From: Entoloma clypeatum
Taxonomy: Eukaryota; Basidiomycota; Agaricomycetes; Agaricales; Entolomataceae
Assembly: GCA_963565915.1 (NCBI GenBank)
Contig: OY751493.1
Coordinates: forward strand, 4,650,001-4,714,000
Direction: 5' to 3'
DNA length: 64,000 nt
A program made the translations under genes and the position numbers. The first letter of the stretch is position 1; the number at the start of each line of letters is the position of its first letter. This document shows, piece after piece, positions 30,536 through 41,560 of the stretch. A model generated the notes under the pieces. The model saw nothing but the letters and a program-made list of their open reading frames with translations, made no database searches and was not told the DNA's origin.

Positions 30536-31678
30536 ATGTCGATAAAATATCAAAAAAAAAGTTATTATCCTGGATTGGTCATGTACAGACTCTTTCTTGG
30601 TGCACCATCCATCGCCGACATTGACAAAGACCCCAGTTCTTACCAATGGGAAACCATCTCTTCCAAGCCACAGGCGACTCAGCTTCGGCCAAATAAGAGT
30701 CTTTATGCAAGCCGCTCTGTTATTTTTCCACCTGCGACACTGGCGGCTGCTAGTCGACGGATTTCATTGCTGTACCAGAACACCATTTTCGACCATGATC
30801 CAGATGAAGCAGGATACGGAGATAGTCCTTTCGAAAAACTAGGTAATGATGTTCAATAATCGGTTCGTGGTCCCCCAGCTAACTTCTATTATAGATCAGA
30901 CCACTGTATATACCTGGCCTCCGACTGCAGACGAAACAGATGGACACACCAAGGATGAAACCATGCCTTCCTTTCTTCTTGACATGTCCGAAAAATCCAC
31001 CAACAACGAGAGCAAACTCCCCGCTCATTTCGAAACACAGGAAACACAAGAAACGCAATCCTACACCTATTCCGACGCGTCATCTATCGCCCGATTCCCC
31101 TCTTTCCACTTCAGCCTCCATTCTCTCACTTCCTTGTCCTCCTTGCGCAGATCTAGCCCAAAGGGTTCGCGGAAAATCACCGTGTTGCTGGCGGTGCTCG
31201 AGGTTGACGGGCCTAATACGATCAAGATAAAGAGGGGGCCGGATGTGGGGAAAGAGGTGTCGATGCTGTCGTTGGTCCTGGGAGACGAGGAGGGGATGGT
31301 GTGCAAGCTTACTGCGTGGAGGGAGATTGCGGACGTTTGGGGTGGAGCCGGGGTGAAGAGAGGGGATATATCGAACGTACGCTCTCTCTCCGCGGCCGTT
31401 CCACCGTTTCCAATATCATTGTTCCTTTTTTTTTGGCGGGCGTACTAGATGTGATAGCTACATGGGACTCTGCGACGTCGCCCACGCTTTCCGCCTCACC
31501 GTTCCAGAAGTCCAAGATGGAGATATGTTACAGGACGATGCCGTACAGCCGTGAAGACAGCAGGCTGCGGCCTGATTTGAGGCTTGGGGAGAGCGATGCG
31601 GCGGTGAGGAAAGTCGCGGCTGTCGTTCGGTGGTTTGAAGGAATGGCTGGCTTGGACTCTCTTCGGAGCTTTCGTTGA
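30536..31678 (+). CDS. Hypothetical protein with OB-fold-like region
   Basis: Three exons join: 30536-30841, about 30895-31377 and about 31450-31678. Start options are ATG 30536 or ATG 30581, in the same frame. The N-terminal half is polar and low in complexity (ETQETQETQSYTYSDASS). The second half has KITVLLAVLEVDGPNTIKIKRGPDVGKEVSMLSLVLGDEEGMVCKLTAWREIADVWGG, then VIATWDSATSPTLSASPF, ICYRTMPYSREDSRLRPDLRLG and VVRWFEGMAGL. The pattern of short strands with a charged loop is like the OB folds of single-strand DNA-binding proteins. That is inference, and no catalytic motif is visible. The intact splice sites support a real gene. Confidence 0.65.
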
Positions 31679-32175
31679 GGCCGGGTGCCGATCCATTCTG
31701 GTTCTTAGGGAACCCACTTGGCTGAAGAAATCCTCATCCATGTGCGTTCCATCGCCTCTGCTCAAGACCTACAATTCACCCTCGTGATATTTTCACCGAG
31801 AAGAACATGAAGTCTAGGCAATATTCCACGTCAAGCACACATCACTTCGTTCCAATTGTTCCGACTGGACGCAACCTTGACATTGAAATGTTGACGGCAG
31901 AACGCATACACATGCTGCTTTTCAACGTAAACAACTATTCCGAACTGTGGTCCGGTCCAGATGCCTCTCACTAACGGGTCTTTTCTGTGGTCCTGATACC
32001 TGGATCAGCGAGCTTCGCAATACCGACTGCGTCATCATCTTCTCAGCAGCGGACGATACGCCAAAGGCCTTTGGTCTGAAGGGCACAACTGCTGTGGTCT
32101 CTCCCCTGACATATAAAGGGCACAATCTGGCGTCATACTGCTCAAATCGGTTGGAGCTCCTCTTAACCTTCAAAA

Positions 32176-33960
32176 ATGTTCTCCACTTCTCTGCTTTCGA
32201 CTCTCCTTCTCGCTCTCGCCGTATCCGCCAATTCTATCGTCACCATCCGCGATGCCCTAATCACTCTACAACTCTCTCGCAACTTGAACGCGACAAACAT
32301 CGGCAACCTGTACCAGCAAGATTTAAATCGTGCCAAGGCAGGCCCTCAACGGGCATGGGACCGCCAACGCCGCGGCGAACCAGCTCATCAGCACCCTCGC
32401 GTTTAACCAGAACGTTGATTACGTTGCGACGGTTGGTGTTGGCAGCCCTCCGACATCATGTAACTGTTCCATATGCATCTGTGGAAAGACACAGCTCCTA
32501 ACGATCTCTACGTAATCAGATACCCTCGGTATCGACCAAATTTCTCTGCGGGCCTCATCCTAAAACCTGACTCCCAGTCAATAGCGATTTGACATGGGTT
32601 GGTGCCAACAAGCCGTATGTCAAGACGAAGTCAGGCACCCAGACTGCGGTTAACGTCGTAAGTGTTAATTCCGGCCATGCCATGCGTTGACCGGTTCTGA
32701 CTCGGACATGCCTTCTTTTCTGTATAGTCTCTGGACTATAAAGGGTCGCAACCGTTCTCCGGTACGTTCCACTCGTAAACCCTACGCACCGTCCTTGAAA
32801 AGGTTGTCAAGGCACTCTGTATACCGACACCGTTACCCTTGGCCCTGGACTCGCTGTCCAGAAACAAGTGATTGGCGTCACACCGGGTGTTGGTGGTCAT
32901 TGCCGAATGCACAACTATGCTGTATTGATTCCCCCAGCTTTTAGATCACCGGATTTAAGGGCGTTAATGGTATTCTCGGGTGAGTATATACATCCCTGCT
33001 GTTGAAAATGTTCAAATGAACTTCGTCCCCTGGCAGGCTTTGCCCCGTCGGTCTCAACTAGAACCGGTCCCAGTATCAAGCTCAGCAGCCTTACTGACAG
33101 CCTATTTGCTGCTCGGTTGATCCCAACAAACTCGTTTGCCACCTCGTTCAAACCTACCAACAGCAACGGGGTTGGCGATCAGCTTACGTGGGGAATGTCT
33201 TCTTCCGAAGTTGGCATCCATTCCACCCCTCTCATTACAGGTGGTGTCGTGGCATCGCATTTCACGGGGAAAAATCACTTATGTGTACGTTTTCCACGTT
33301 TTAAAAGTATAGATACTCATGGCCGTGCAGTCCAGTTACGCAGACCGCCCCCGCGAATAAGTACTGGGGGATCAATTCGAAACTCACATACGGGTATCGG
33401 TCCTCGCAAGTTCTCGTGCCCAAATGCCGCAGGAATCCTCGACACCGGTATGTCCCCAGCCCGTTTCAGTCAGCCATTACACTTGCTAGATGTGTGTGCA
33501 CAGGCACAACTATGGTCCTCATCACTTCCGACGCCTTTCTGATATACCAGACGCTAACGGGCGCTACTCTCGATCACGCTACCAATCTCCTGACCATCAC
33601 CCCCCGCCGGCTAACGCGAAATTGCAGAGTCCGTACTTCGATATTGGTTCTGTGAGTCTTTAGCACTTCATGTGTCTCCCCAAGGAACCCCGGTTTTTTT
33701 TTCCCTTGACTAAGCCCTACTTGCAGACTAGGTTTGAGTTCACGGCCAATGCCCAGATCTGGCCCCGCACGCTCAACAGTGCCATTGGCGGTACTCGCGA
33801 CAAGATTTATCTCGTCGGTAATATCGGATACAAGGCTAGCCAGGGTGTGAACTTCATCGCCGGACAGGTCTGGCTTCAGAGGTTCTACAGCGTGTATGAC
33901 ACTACGAACAGGCGTATCGGCATCGCGAATACGCGTTATACCACTGCTAATGTCAACTGA
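32176..33960 (+). pseudogene. Secreted A1 aspartic protease (polyporopepsin-like), degenerate
   Basis: ATG 32176 opens a signal peptide (MFSTSLLSTLLLALAVSA), as in secreted fungal pepsins. Recognisable segments follow in order: ISTLAFNQNVDYVATVGVGSP, TWVGANKPYVKTKSGTQTA, VTLGPGLAVQKQVIGVTPGV, GFKGVNGILG, IPTNSFATSF, the second active site AAGILDTG/TT split by an intron near 33450, and the C-terminus LQRFYSVYDTTNRRIGIAN. Frameshifts are seen near 32335, before AAGILDTG (about 33420) and after LLTITP (about 33605). The first active-site DTGSS is not recognisable near 32580-32605. Introns and promoter (CATATAAAGG at 32109) remain. It is probably a recently lost member of a multigene family, although assembly errors could mimic some shifts. 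Confidence 0.8.
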
Positions 33961-34764
33961 GCATCGTGGATAGAGATAGATAGATTATATTGATTCGCTC
34001 CGGAGAGGACTCCCGCACCCATCCATCTTAAAGCAAAAACGACCCAACAATGTACATGGGTGTGTGTGTGTGTATAGATATCGTCCAGATCATCTGCAAA
34101 AGATAATTCTGCTCCCTGGTCATCGGAATTAGCACCAACGAACTAGAACTTCTGAAAAAAATCCATGTTGGGTATTATTCCGACGTGGAGCGATCGCGAA
34201 GCGCTTGGCATCATGGCAGCGTGTAGTGCTCAACCATGACCCACCCCTCTAGAACAAAGCTGCGCTTGCAGGTTAGCCTAATGTCCTTGGACAGCGTCCA
34301 TAGAAGACTCGTGCCCAAGAGGCAGTTTTAATATGCTGCTGGGAAGCTGCTATCCAAATGCAAGGTCAGGCCACTACCGAACATATCGGGTTAACGCGGT
34401 TGCCTCAGGTGAACATTTCGATTCCGCGAAGAAGAGATACTGACTGACAAAGTGGACTCGGGTTGATGCGGACAGAGGAAGGGACTTCCCGGTGGGCTCT
34501 CGGCTATCGTGACACTGAGTGCCACTGCACCACACCGATGCAACGTTTTTTGGACGTCAAAGAGGAAGTGTTAATCTGATCATATAGCTGATTGTCTCCG
34601 ATATGGCCCTTCGTACCCTCCTTGCCCTCATACGCCCATCTCCCACTAATCTTCCTTTCCAATAATTCGTCCTCAAAAACGACGGGATCGTGGTGGAACA
34701 ACAGCCGCCATCTCATCCTCTCCAAAGCGATCCGTATCTGTTTTCAAACGGCATATCCCACTCG

Positions 34765-35901
34765 ATGTCCACTGCCACCCAATCGATCCGTAGCAGTCCT
34801 CTTCCACCTCTCACCAGATATGACCCTGTCCTCTCTTCATCCTCTCGCCACATCAGCCCTCGTGAACAGCCACTGCAGTTTACACTTCTGGAAAGTGCCA
34901 GCTCGGAGCGCGGGCTCTCTGATGACGAGAAAAATCGACAACTTCTCATCGGCCACCGGGTGTGTCACCGATGCAAGTGGCGTATCGAAGTCGTGAGTCC
35001 ATCTCTCTTTTTTGTTCCTTTCCAAGCAATGACCCCCTATGATCAGGCTCCCACCCTCGCCAAAAGCGACCCCGTCAAACTGCTTCACAGCACCTGCTCC
35101 ACCTGCTCAGCGACCCAGTGTCGTGGCTGCTCCGCCCCAAAACCCCAGTGCGGCCCACGCTGCGACGAGCGGATCTGCCGCGCAGATCCCACAGCCTGCT
35201 GCGCACGCTCCCGTGCCATCGCCATCTTCGAAGTCCTGTCCGAATTCGACAAAGAATACTCCGCCTACGCCGCCCGGCTCTCCCAGACGGCCACCTGGCC
35301 CGTCCCCCGCAGAGAAAGAAGAGACTTTCTCGAACTGGTAACCTCAAGGGCAGACGCGACCCTCTCAAACAGGTTCAACAGACTCCTAGGCGCGACCGTG
35401 AACATGATCAACAAGTGTCTCCTCCCAGAGACCCCCGAGAACGCCATCGATCCAGCCATCAGACCCCTCCTCACCAGCTCCTTCCTGTTCGAGGCCATAT
35501 ACGCTTACCTCCGGCACGACTGCTACATCAACTGGGCGATCAACGCCCGGGACGTCTACGTGCCCGTCATGACCCTGCTGCAGCTCCTGGGGAACCGCCG
35601 CAGCCTCAGCGATCTCGTGATGGTCCCGAGCCTTCCGTCCATCAGCGTCTCGCCTGGTGTGCAGGTCTGCGTCTGGTACCACGACGAACCGATGACGAAG
35701 ACGACGACGACGGTGTGGGCCAGCGACGGGCCCCACCCCGAGTCGCTCTTCAGCGCGGCGTTCTCCAACGGCGCTCAGCAATGCATCGCCGACCTGGAGA
35801 AGGTGCTCGAGCGACGGGGCTCGTCCGAGCCCACGGCCCAGATTCGCATCGCATTCTATAAGCTCCTCCTGCTGGATATCATAGGGGCTTCGCTCCCTTG
35901 A
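34765..35901 (+). CDS. Cys-rich RING-like hypothetical protein
   Basis: The ATG at 34765 starts MSTATQSIRSSPLPPLTRY, a Ser/Pro-rich N-terminus. The zinc-binding-like block reads VCHRCKWRIEV, then LLHSTCSTCSATQCRGCSAPK, CGPRCDERIC and TACCARSRAIAIFEVLSEFD. The spacing of cysteine pairs suggests a RING or IBR-like double zinc site. The rest is a helical domain (NMINKCLLPETPENAIDPAIRPLLTSSFLFEAIYAYLRHDCYINW) with VMTLLQLLGNRRSL, ending YKLLLLDIIGASLP. A 54-bp GT-AG intron at 34993-35046 can be removed without changing frame. I associate this type with ubiquitin-related basidiomycete proteins, some of which I think carry an E2-like domain, but none is present here. Function is not established. 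Confidence 0.7.
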   Translation: MSTATQSIRSSPLPPLTRYDPVLSSSSRHISPREQPLQFTLLESASSERGLSDDEKNRQLLIGHRVCHRCKWRIEVVSPSLFFVPFQAMTPYDQAPTLAKSDPVKLLHSTCSTCSATQCRGCSAPKPQCGPRCDERICRADPTACCARSRAIAIFEVLSEFDKEYSAYAARLSQTATWPVPRRERRDFLELVTSRADATLSNRFNRLLGATVNMINKCLLPETPENAIDPAIRPLLTSSFLFEAIYAYLRHDCYINWAINARDVYVPVMTLLQLLGNRRSLSDLVMVPSLPSISVSPGVQVCVWYHDEPMTKTTTTVWASDGPHPESLFSAAFSNGAQQCIADLEKVLERRGSSEPTAQIRIAFYKLLLLDIIGASLP

Positions 35902-36932
35902 TTTCGACCGTGTTCTTTTTCCTATCATCTGTCTCGTCTTTCGTCCCTTGCATTATAACATTTATTAGATCTGGATCTATCAGCTCGACGCATTAACCCC
36001 TCACCACACCCCTCCTACGTAGATACAGTACGATCCCCACCTAACTTATCATAACACATGTACCAATCTCAAATCCATACCTAGATTAGTTAATAAACCT
36101 ATTTCTTTTCCTGGGGTCAACAAAGTGGCTTGCTAGTTTCCCCTTCCCCCCTGTGCAAAATCAAAACGTACCCCAGAAGAACGCCAACACCGATGAAGTA
36201 GACGCCGTATCTCCACACACACGAACACACACACCCCGCGACTCAACGGAACTTAATAAGTACACGGACCCTAGATAGAAAACCAGGGGAGATCGGGGGA
36301 CTCATTCGGATGAAATGATATATGTCACAAAAGAAGAAGAAGAAGAAAAAAAAAAGTTTGTTTGAGAGGTAAATGACAGGAAAACCCTGGATCAGAACAG
36401 AATTATCTAAACTGAACCAGTTCAATTTCACGGAAAAGTATACAGATCGAGATAGTCACGAGTAGTACCTCCTTGTTCTTGATTCTTGATCCCCGGAGGT
36501 TTACAAAAAGTTGCGTTTTGACGCACAGGAGAGGAAGAAAAAAAAAACAACAAAACAGAAATCGACGATCAGGTCGAAAGTGCCATTATGACGAAAGGTC
36601 CCGAGGGAGCGGCGGCCGGGAAATGTTATATTGATCTCGAATATACTTACTTACTTGGGGGCACTTGTCCACTTGAGCTCTATCGCCGCCTTCTGGCGTC
36701 GGGACCTTGCCTGATTTAGTCTAGTCTTGCCACTGTGAACTCCACATGTTTTACTCCAACATCTACTTACTAGGGTTATGTATGAGGATGCCTCAGCTGG
36801 AAGATCATTAAAGGCTTTGCAGGGTGTTCAAGCTTTCAAGTCTAGAAGGGTAATGTAAAAGAGATTGTATTCGCATTGAGATAATGCTTGCATAAGAGTG
36901 GAGCATCATCATTCGACCTCCTTCTCTCAGCT
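35902..36932. other. Intergenic region between convergent genes
   Basis: The 3' flanks of two convergent genes meet here. A GAAGAAGAAG/A-rich run lies at 36328-36357. No gene is supported. Confidence 0.6.
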
Positions 36933-39085
36933 CTATCGATCCACCTCACTAAAATAAGATAAAAATCAGAGAGAAACGTCCGGCAGACGAAAAGGTACCG
37001 TACCCGAACACAAGATCCTAAGAATTCCAGAGTTTAAAAATGTTAGACAGGGGGGGAGTGGGAAGGAAGGAAGGTGAACGACGGCGTACCATGGTCCCGA
37101 TGATAGCAACCGCGTCAGCAAGCATGTGCTAGACAAAAAAAAGAAACAAAACGCATTCGTCAGTGATTCAAAAAATCGGGGGCATTCATGAATAAAAAAT
37201 GGGGCTGACATCTATCGAGGGAAAACAGTCAGTACTCTGTAAGGGGAGGAAAGAAGGGAACACGCACGTCTCATCATGAAATCGGACCCCGCAAGATGGG
37301 CGAACCCAGGGGCTCGGATGCTGCATCTGTATGGCCGGTTCGTGCCATCCCTAAATCGGGCGGGGGATGTCTAGCTTGAGGTCAAGAAGTAGACATATGT
37401 CGTGATGCTTACGAGACGATGTAGACACCCATCTCTCCCTTTGGTGCTTCGATGGCGCTATAAGTCTCTCCGGCAGGCACGGAATATCCTTCACTGAAGA
37501 GCTGGCAACAAAGTCCCTGGGTTAAGTCTCTTTTTTGGGGTCTAAAGTCAATGTAGTGGGTTGACCTTGAAATGGTGGATCAGCGACTCCATGCTCTCCT
37601 TCATCATGGCACGAGGAGGGGGGACGAGTTTGTGGTCATCTACTTTGACGGCGCCAACGGGGATCTTGTTCAAGCACTACAGAACAAAGGGGTTCGTCAT
37701 GAGTCGACGGACATAGAATGTAGGAATGACCAAACCTGGCTGATGATGTTCAAACTCTCCCTCATTTCCTGCACACGACACAAGTATCGGTCATAGCAAT
37801 CACCGTTCTTGCCAATAGGAATATCAAAGTCGACCTGTAAAGGATCAGGTGAACTGTGGTTTTTTTGGGGGGAGGGGACTTGCCTCTGCGTACTTGTCAT
37901 ACGGCGCAACCCTCCTCAAATCCCAAGGCACTCCACTTCCTCTCAGCATGACACCGCTGAAGCTGTAGTCCAGGGCCTCTTTCGCCGTCACAACACCAAC
38001 CCCGACCGTCCGCTCCTTCCATATCCGGTTCCCACTCACAACCTCCTCGATCTCGTCTACTCTGCTCCCAAACTGTGTCGCCCACATGAAGATATCGTCG
38101 AGAAGCCCATGGGGAAGGTCGAACGCGACGCCTCCCGGTCGGACGTAGGCTGCGTGTAGACGAGCGCCGGAAACACGCTCGTAGAACTCCATCAGCTTTT
38201 CCCGCTCTTCAAAACCCCAGAGGAAGGGCGTGAGACCGCCGACGTCCATGACGTGAGTCAGTATGGCCATGAGGTCTGCAAGAGTGAGGGTGACGGTGAG
38301 CAGGTCGGTTTCGGCGTGCAAAGAAGGATAAGTGACGGACGGTTGAGGATTCGTGTGATTTCGCCAAACAACGTTCGGATCCACTGTGCCCTGTCTGGGA
38401 CCTGGATGTTGAGCAGCTTCTCGACCGCCAGCGAGTAGCAGAGCTCATTTGTCACTGGTTTGAATGATGAGGGGATGTCTGAACGTGCCAAGATGACAAG
38501 ACGTACTCATCGAGACGTAGTCCAGGCGATCGAAATAAGGGAGGGCTTGAAGGTATGTCTTGTATTCGATCAACTTCTCCGTTCCTCGATGAAGCAGACC
38601 TATGTGCTGTTGTTGTTGTGAAGCATTAGAGCGAATGTTCAACACCGAAGACGGAACACATACCGGATCAGCGCGTAGAATTTCCTCACCATTCAGCTCC
38701 AATATCATGCGCAGCACACCGTGCGCCGCAGGATGTTGTGGACTGTTTAGAACGTTCAGAGATTGACGACCGTAAAGGTTGGAAGGACACCCTTACCCAA
38801 AGTTGACTGCCCAGCTGATTGTCAGAACCCCCCGTTCATTTTTGGTTTTGGAGACACACCTGTAAAATGCCTCATCTGCGAACCCTTCCGCGACTCCGGG
38901 TCCGCAAGCAAGTCCGACGCCGACATGTGTTGGATGTCCTCCACAGTGTGGTAGTCGAACACATTTTTCGCTGCCGCCGGCTCAGCCTGGCGAAAGGCAG
39001 TAGAAGCAGAGATGTTCCGGCGTAGTATTCTCGATGCCGTCGTCGGCCCCGAGCGCGTTATGGAACGCAGTAACATGGACGCCAT
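36933..39085 (-). CDS. NADH:ubiquinone oxidoreductase 49 kDa subunit, mitochondrial (NDUFS2-type)
   Basis: This core complex I subunit helps form the quinone site of the mitochondrial peripheral arm. The ATG at 39085 opens a basic, Ser/Arg-rich presequence ([24 protein letters not shown]), as for matrix import. Joined exons show [148 protein letters not shown] and [19 protein letters not shown] last small exon supplies EVDR and the stop (tag at 36933-36935, minus). Many tiny exons are present and all key segments are intact. It diverges from ATG27 with a 136-bp gap, so both may share a promoter. Confidence 0.95.
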
Positions 39086-39221
39086 GCTCGTCGTTGCAAG
39101 GAAAGTCGGAATTTGGCGGGATGGCGTGACATTCTCGCGTGACGATGTCTGTCACTCGTGTGATCGCCCCCCAAGCGTACCTCCACGCTGTTGGCCACAA
39201 CGAGCTCGGTTCTGTCCAGAA
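39086..39221. promoter_or_regulatory. Shared intergenic promoter between complex I 49 kDa gene and ATG27
   Basis: Only 136 bp separate the two divergent start codons, so the core promoters must lie here or overlap the 5' UTRs. No TATA box is evident. GC-rich motifs such as CCCCCAAGCG occur. Confidence 0.5.
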
Positions 39222-40715
39222 ATGTACTGGCGAGCGTTCTGGGTGCTCACTTCTTCTATCTGGCTCGTCTCAGCAGATGAGAAGCCATGCACCCTTCATC
39301 ACAAGGGAAACTTTTACGATCTAAATCCGCTGAAGGCGACGAGGTATGCACCTACATGAGCAGAGCTTGCTTCCCCCGATATTATGTGCTCAATATCGTA
39401 ATTTTCTGGTTTCATCTAGTAAAGACTATGAGTTCCGGACAGCAGGAGACCATCTGTTCGCGATAAATCTCTGCAGAAGCCCAGTGCGGGAAACCTTTGG
39501 CCTAAACGACGTCGATAGTCCAGACATCAGTGGTTTCGTCCGACGAGACCATGGCGACTTTTCCATCGGGTGAGCATCTTCTACGCGTAACGCACCTGAA
39601 CCTGCCACCTCATAATGCTGACGCAAACTCTTGCCCCATCCAGTGCACTCAACACCACATTGACGATAGAAGATTCACGACCTCGAATCACCATGACGAA
39701 AGGCTCACGTTGCAGATCCAAATCCGGCGACAACCAAATACGAGCGTCAACTGTCATTGAGTTTGTGTGTGATACTTCTGTAATCGGGAATGGGAAACCT
39801 CGTCTCATGGCCCAACTTCCGCCTGGCGACGATGACGACGCGTGTGCTTTCTTCATGGAATGGAGAACCGGCGTGAGTGCTGATCTGCCTTTGCTACGCA
39901 AAAATGGTTCGGCTCACCGGCCAACAGATCGCATGTCCAACGAGTGAATCCGGTGGCGTACTCAGCTTCCTCTGGTATCTGATCTTGAAGTAGGTCCTCC
40001 CTTCCCCCATCATACATCTCATCTCCTCTCAGCCTCTCACCACCCTAGCATGATAGCATTCGCCCTCCTCTACCTCGCAGCCGGGACGGTCTACAACCGT
40101 TACGTCCTCCAGCTCCGCGGTGTCGACCAAATCCCACAATGCTCCCTCGAGAGCATGAAGTACCACGCAAGCGAAGCCATCGACTGGCTCAAAGACCTGG
40201 CGGGAGGCATGCGTTCAGGCGGTGCCTACAATCGAACAAGCTCCGGCAGCTACCACGCGGAACTCCCTTCCCACCGGACCCCCACCTCGACCGGGATCAA
40301 CCCCATCAGCCACCAAACGCAAACCAGCGGTGGGGGAGGGTTCGTGCGGCCCCAGCCGCGGGGGCCATCAACGACTGGAAAGATGAACCCCGTTTCCCAT
40401 CAGGCACAATCTACAGTGCCACCGTTGCCTTCGACTCTCGGCCGAAGTGCCCCACCCCCACCTCCCAAACAAAAGCCAAGACCCGCCCCGATGAATCTGG
40501 AGAGTACGGCGGAGGAGCGCGAGTTCATGCTTGGCGATGACGAGGGCGAGGTAGAAGACGAGGAGGCAAGCGAACCCGCCATCCCGACTCAGCTTGCTGT
40601 TCCCCCGCAAGCTGCGAACGTACCTCCGACAGTGGGAGCGGCAACAACCCAAGCCGGTGCCGCTTCAGCTAAAAGAGGCGGGGCTGTTGGTCCTGATGGT
40701 TCAATTCGTCTGTAA
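39222..40715 (+). CDS. ATG27: Autophagy-related protein 27 (type I membrane protein)
   Basis: Atg27 is a membrane protein that cycles among Golgi, endosome and pre-autophagosomal sites and supports Atg9 vesicle movement. The ATG at 39222 starts a signal peptide (MYWRAFWVLTSSIWLVSA), then CTLHHKGNFYDLNPL and KDYEFRTAGDHLFAINLCRSP, which fit the lumenal mannose-6-phosphate-receptor-like fold. Further exons carry ITMTKGSRC, STVIEFVCD and DDACAFFMEWRT, then ACPTSESGGVLSFLWYLIL/MIAFALLYLAAGTVYNRYVL, a single membrane span split by an intron near 40000-40050. The cytosolic tail is Pro/Gly/Ser-rich and longer than the yeast tail, ending GPDGSIRL. No disruption was seen. Confidence 0.9.
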
Positions 40716-41560
40716 AGCTGCCATCTGTATTTGTTTTGACCTGTCAAACGCCCTTGTATTCATGTTTTTCCTCCTCTCTAGTTTAATAGAGGAGTGAAAG
40801 ATTATCGGTGAAATGTGTGCTTTATAAACCTACTAGCTAATGGATGCTCTTTTGTGTATGAAGGGATGTCACCCTTAGATTGATGTTCGGTCCGTAGAAT
40901 GCGCTTGTATTCGATATCTTTCTTTTTACTCTGCAGTAAATTAAATTCCAGTCGTGAACCGCAGGGTAAAATCACCGTCGTGAGCCGCTCGTCTCCCAAA
41001 AACGTCAAGTTCTCATGCGCTGACGGCGCTCTGAATGGCCCGTAAGACCAGGCTCTGTCATTTACCCGCCTCATGACATCTGGGGGCGCCACGAGCCCTT
41101 GATACAAATCAGCTTCGCGCCGCATGGGCTATCCTTCTACTACCAATAGTAGTAGTACTTAATAGAAAAACCACATTCTATGCACTCTTATGGATAAGTA
41201 TTAAGTGGCAGGAAGCATGATACGCGCAATGTCCGAGTCGGTAGCTTGAAGAGAGTGATCTGAAAAAAAAAAGAGGGTGAAGATAACCACGAAGTCTACC
41301 CCATCGCCCTCAGTCCCAAAGAATTGCACCCTCTTCCCCCTCGCGTCCTCCGAGACCGATAGTCACGCACGTCAGTCCGCGTGAAGCTCCCGAATTGTTC
41401 ACTTAAGCTGACGATGATACGTCCAATGATTTCCAGGAGATGATGGCGGTGTTAAGGCTGTGACAGCGAGCATTGTATCAAGGAGGTCTATAAGGAACGG
41501 ACAGGCTTGACAGCCTCAAGACAGGTAGCTTGCTGGTTAGTCTCGAAGCTATGATGGGAT
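40716..41560. other. Intergenic region
   Basis: An open minus-strand frame at 40802-41125 has no recognisable features and is not called. Nothing else is supported. Confidence 0.5.

Noticed and set aside
35118..35861. Second overlapping Arg/Pro-rich frame of 247 codons
   Set aside because: It is a shadow of the Cys-rich protein, caused by GC-rich third positions.
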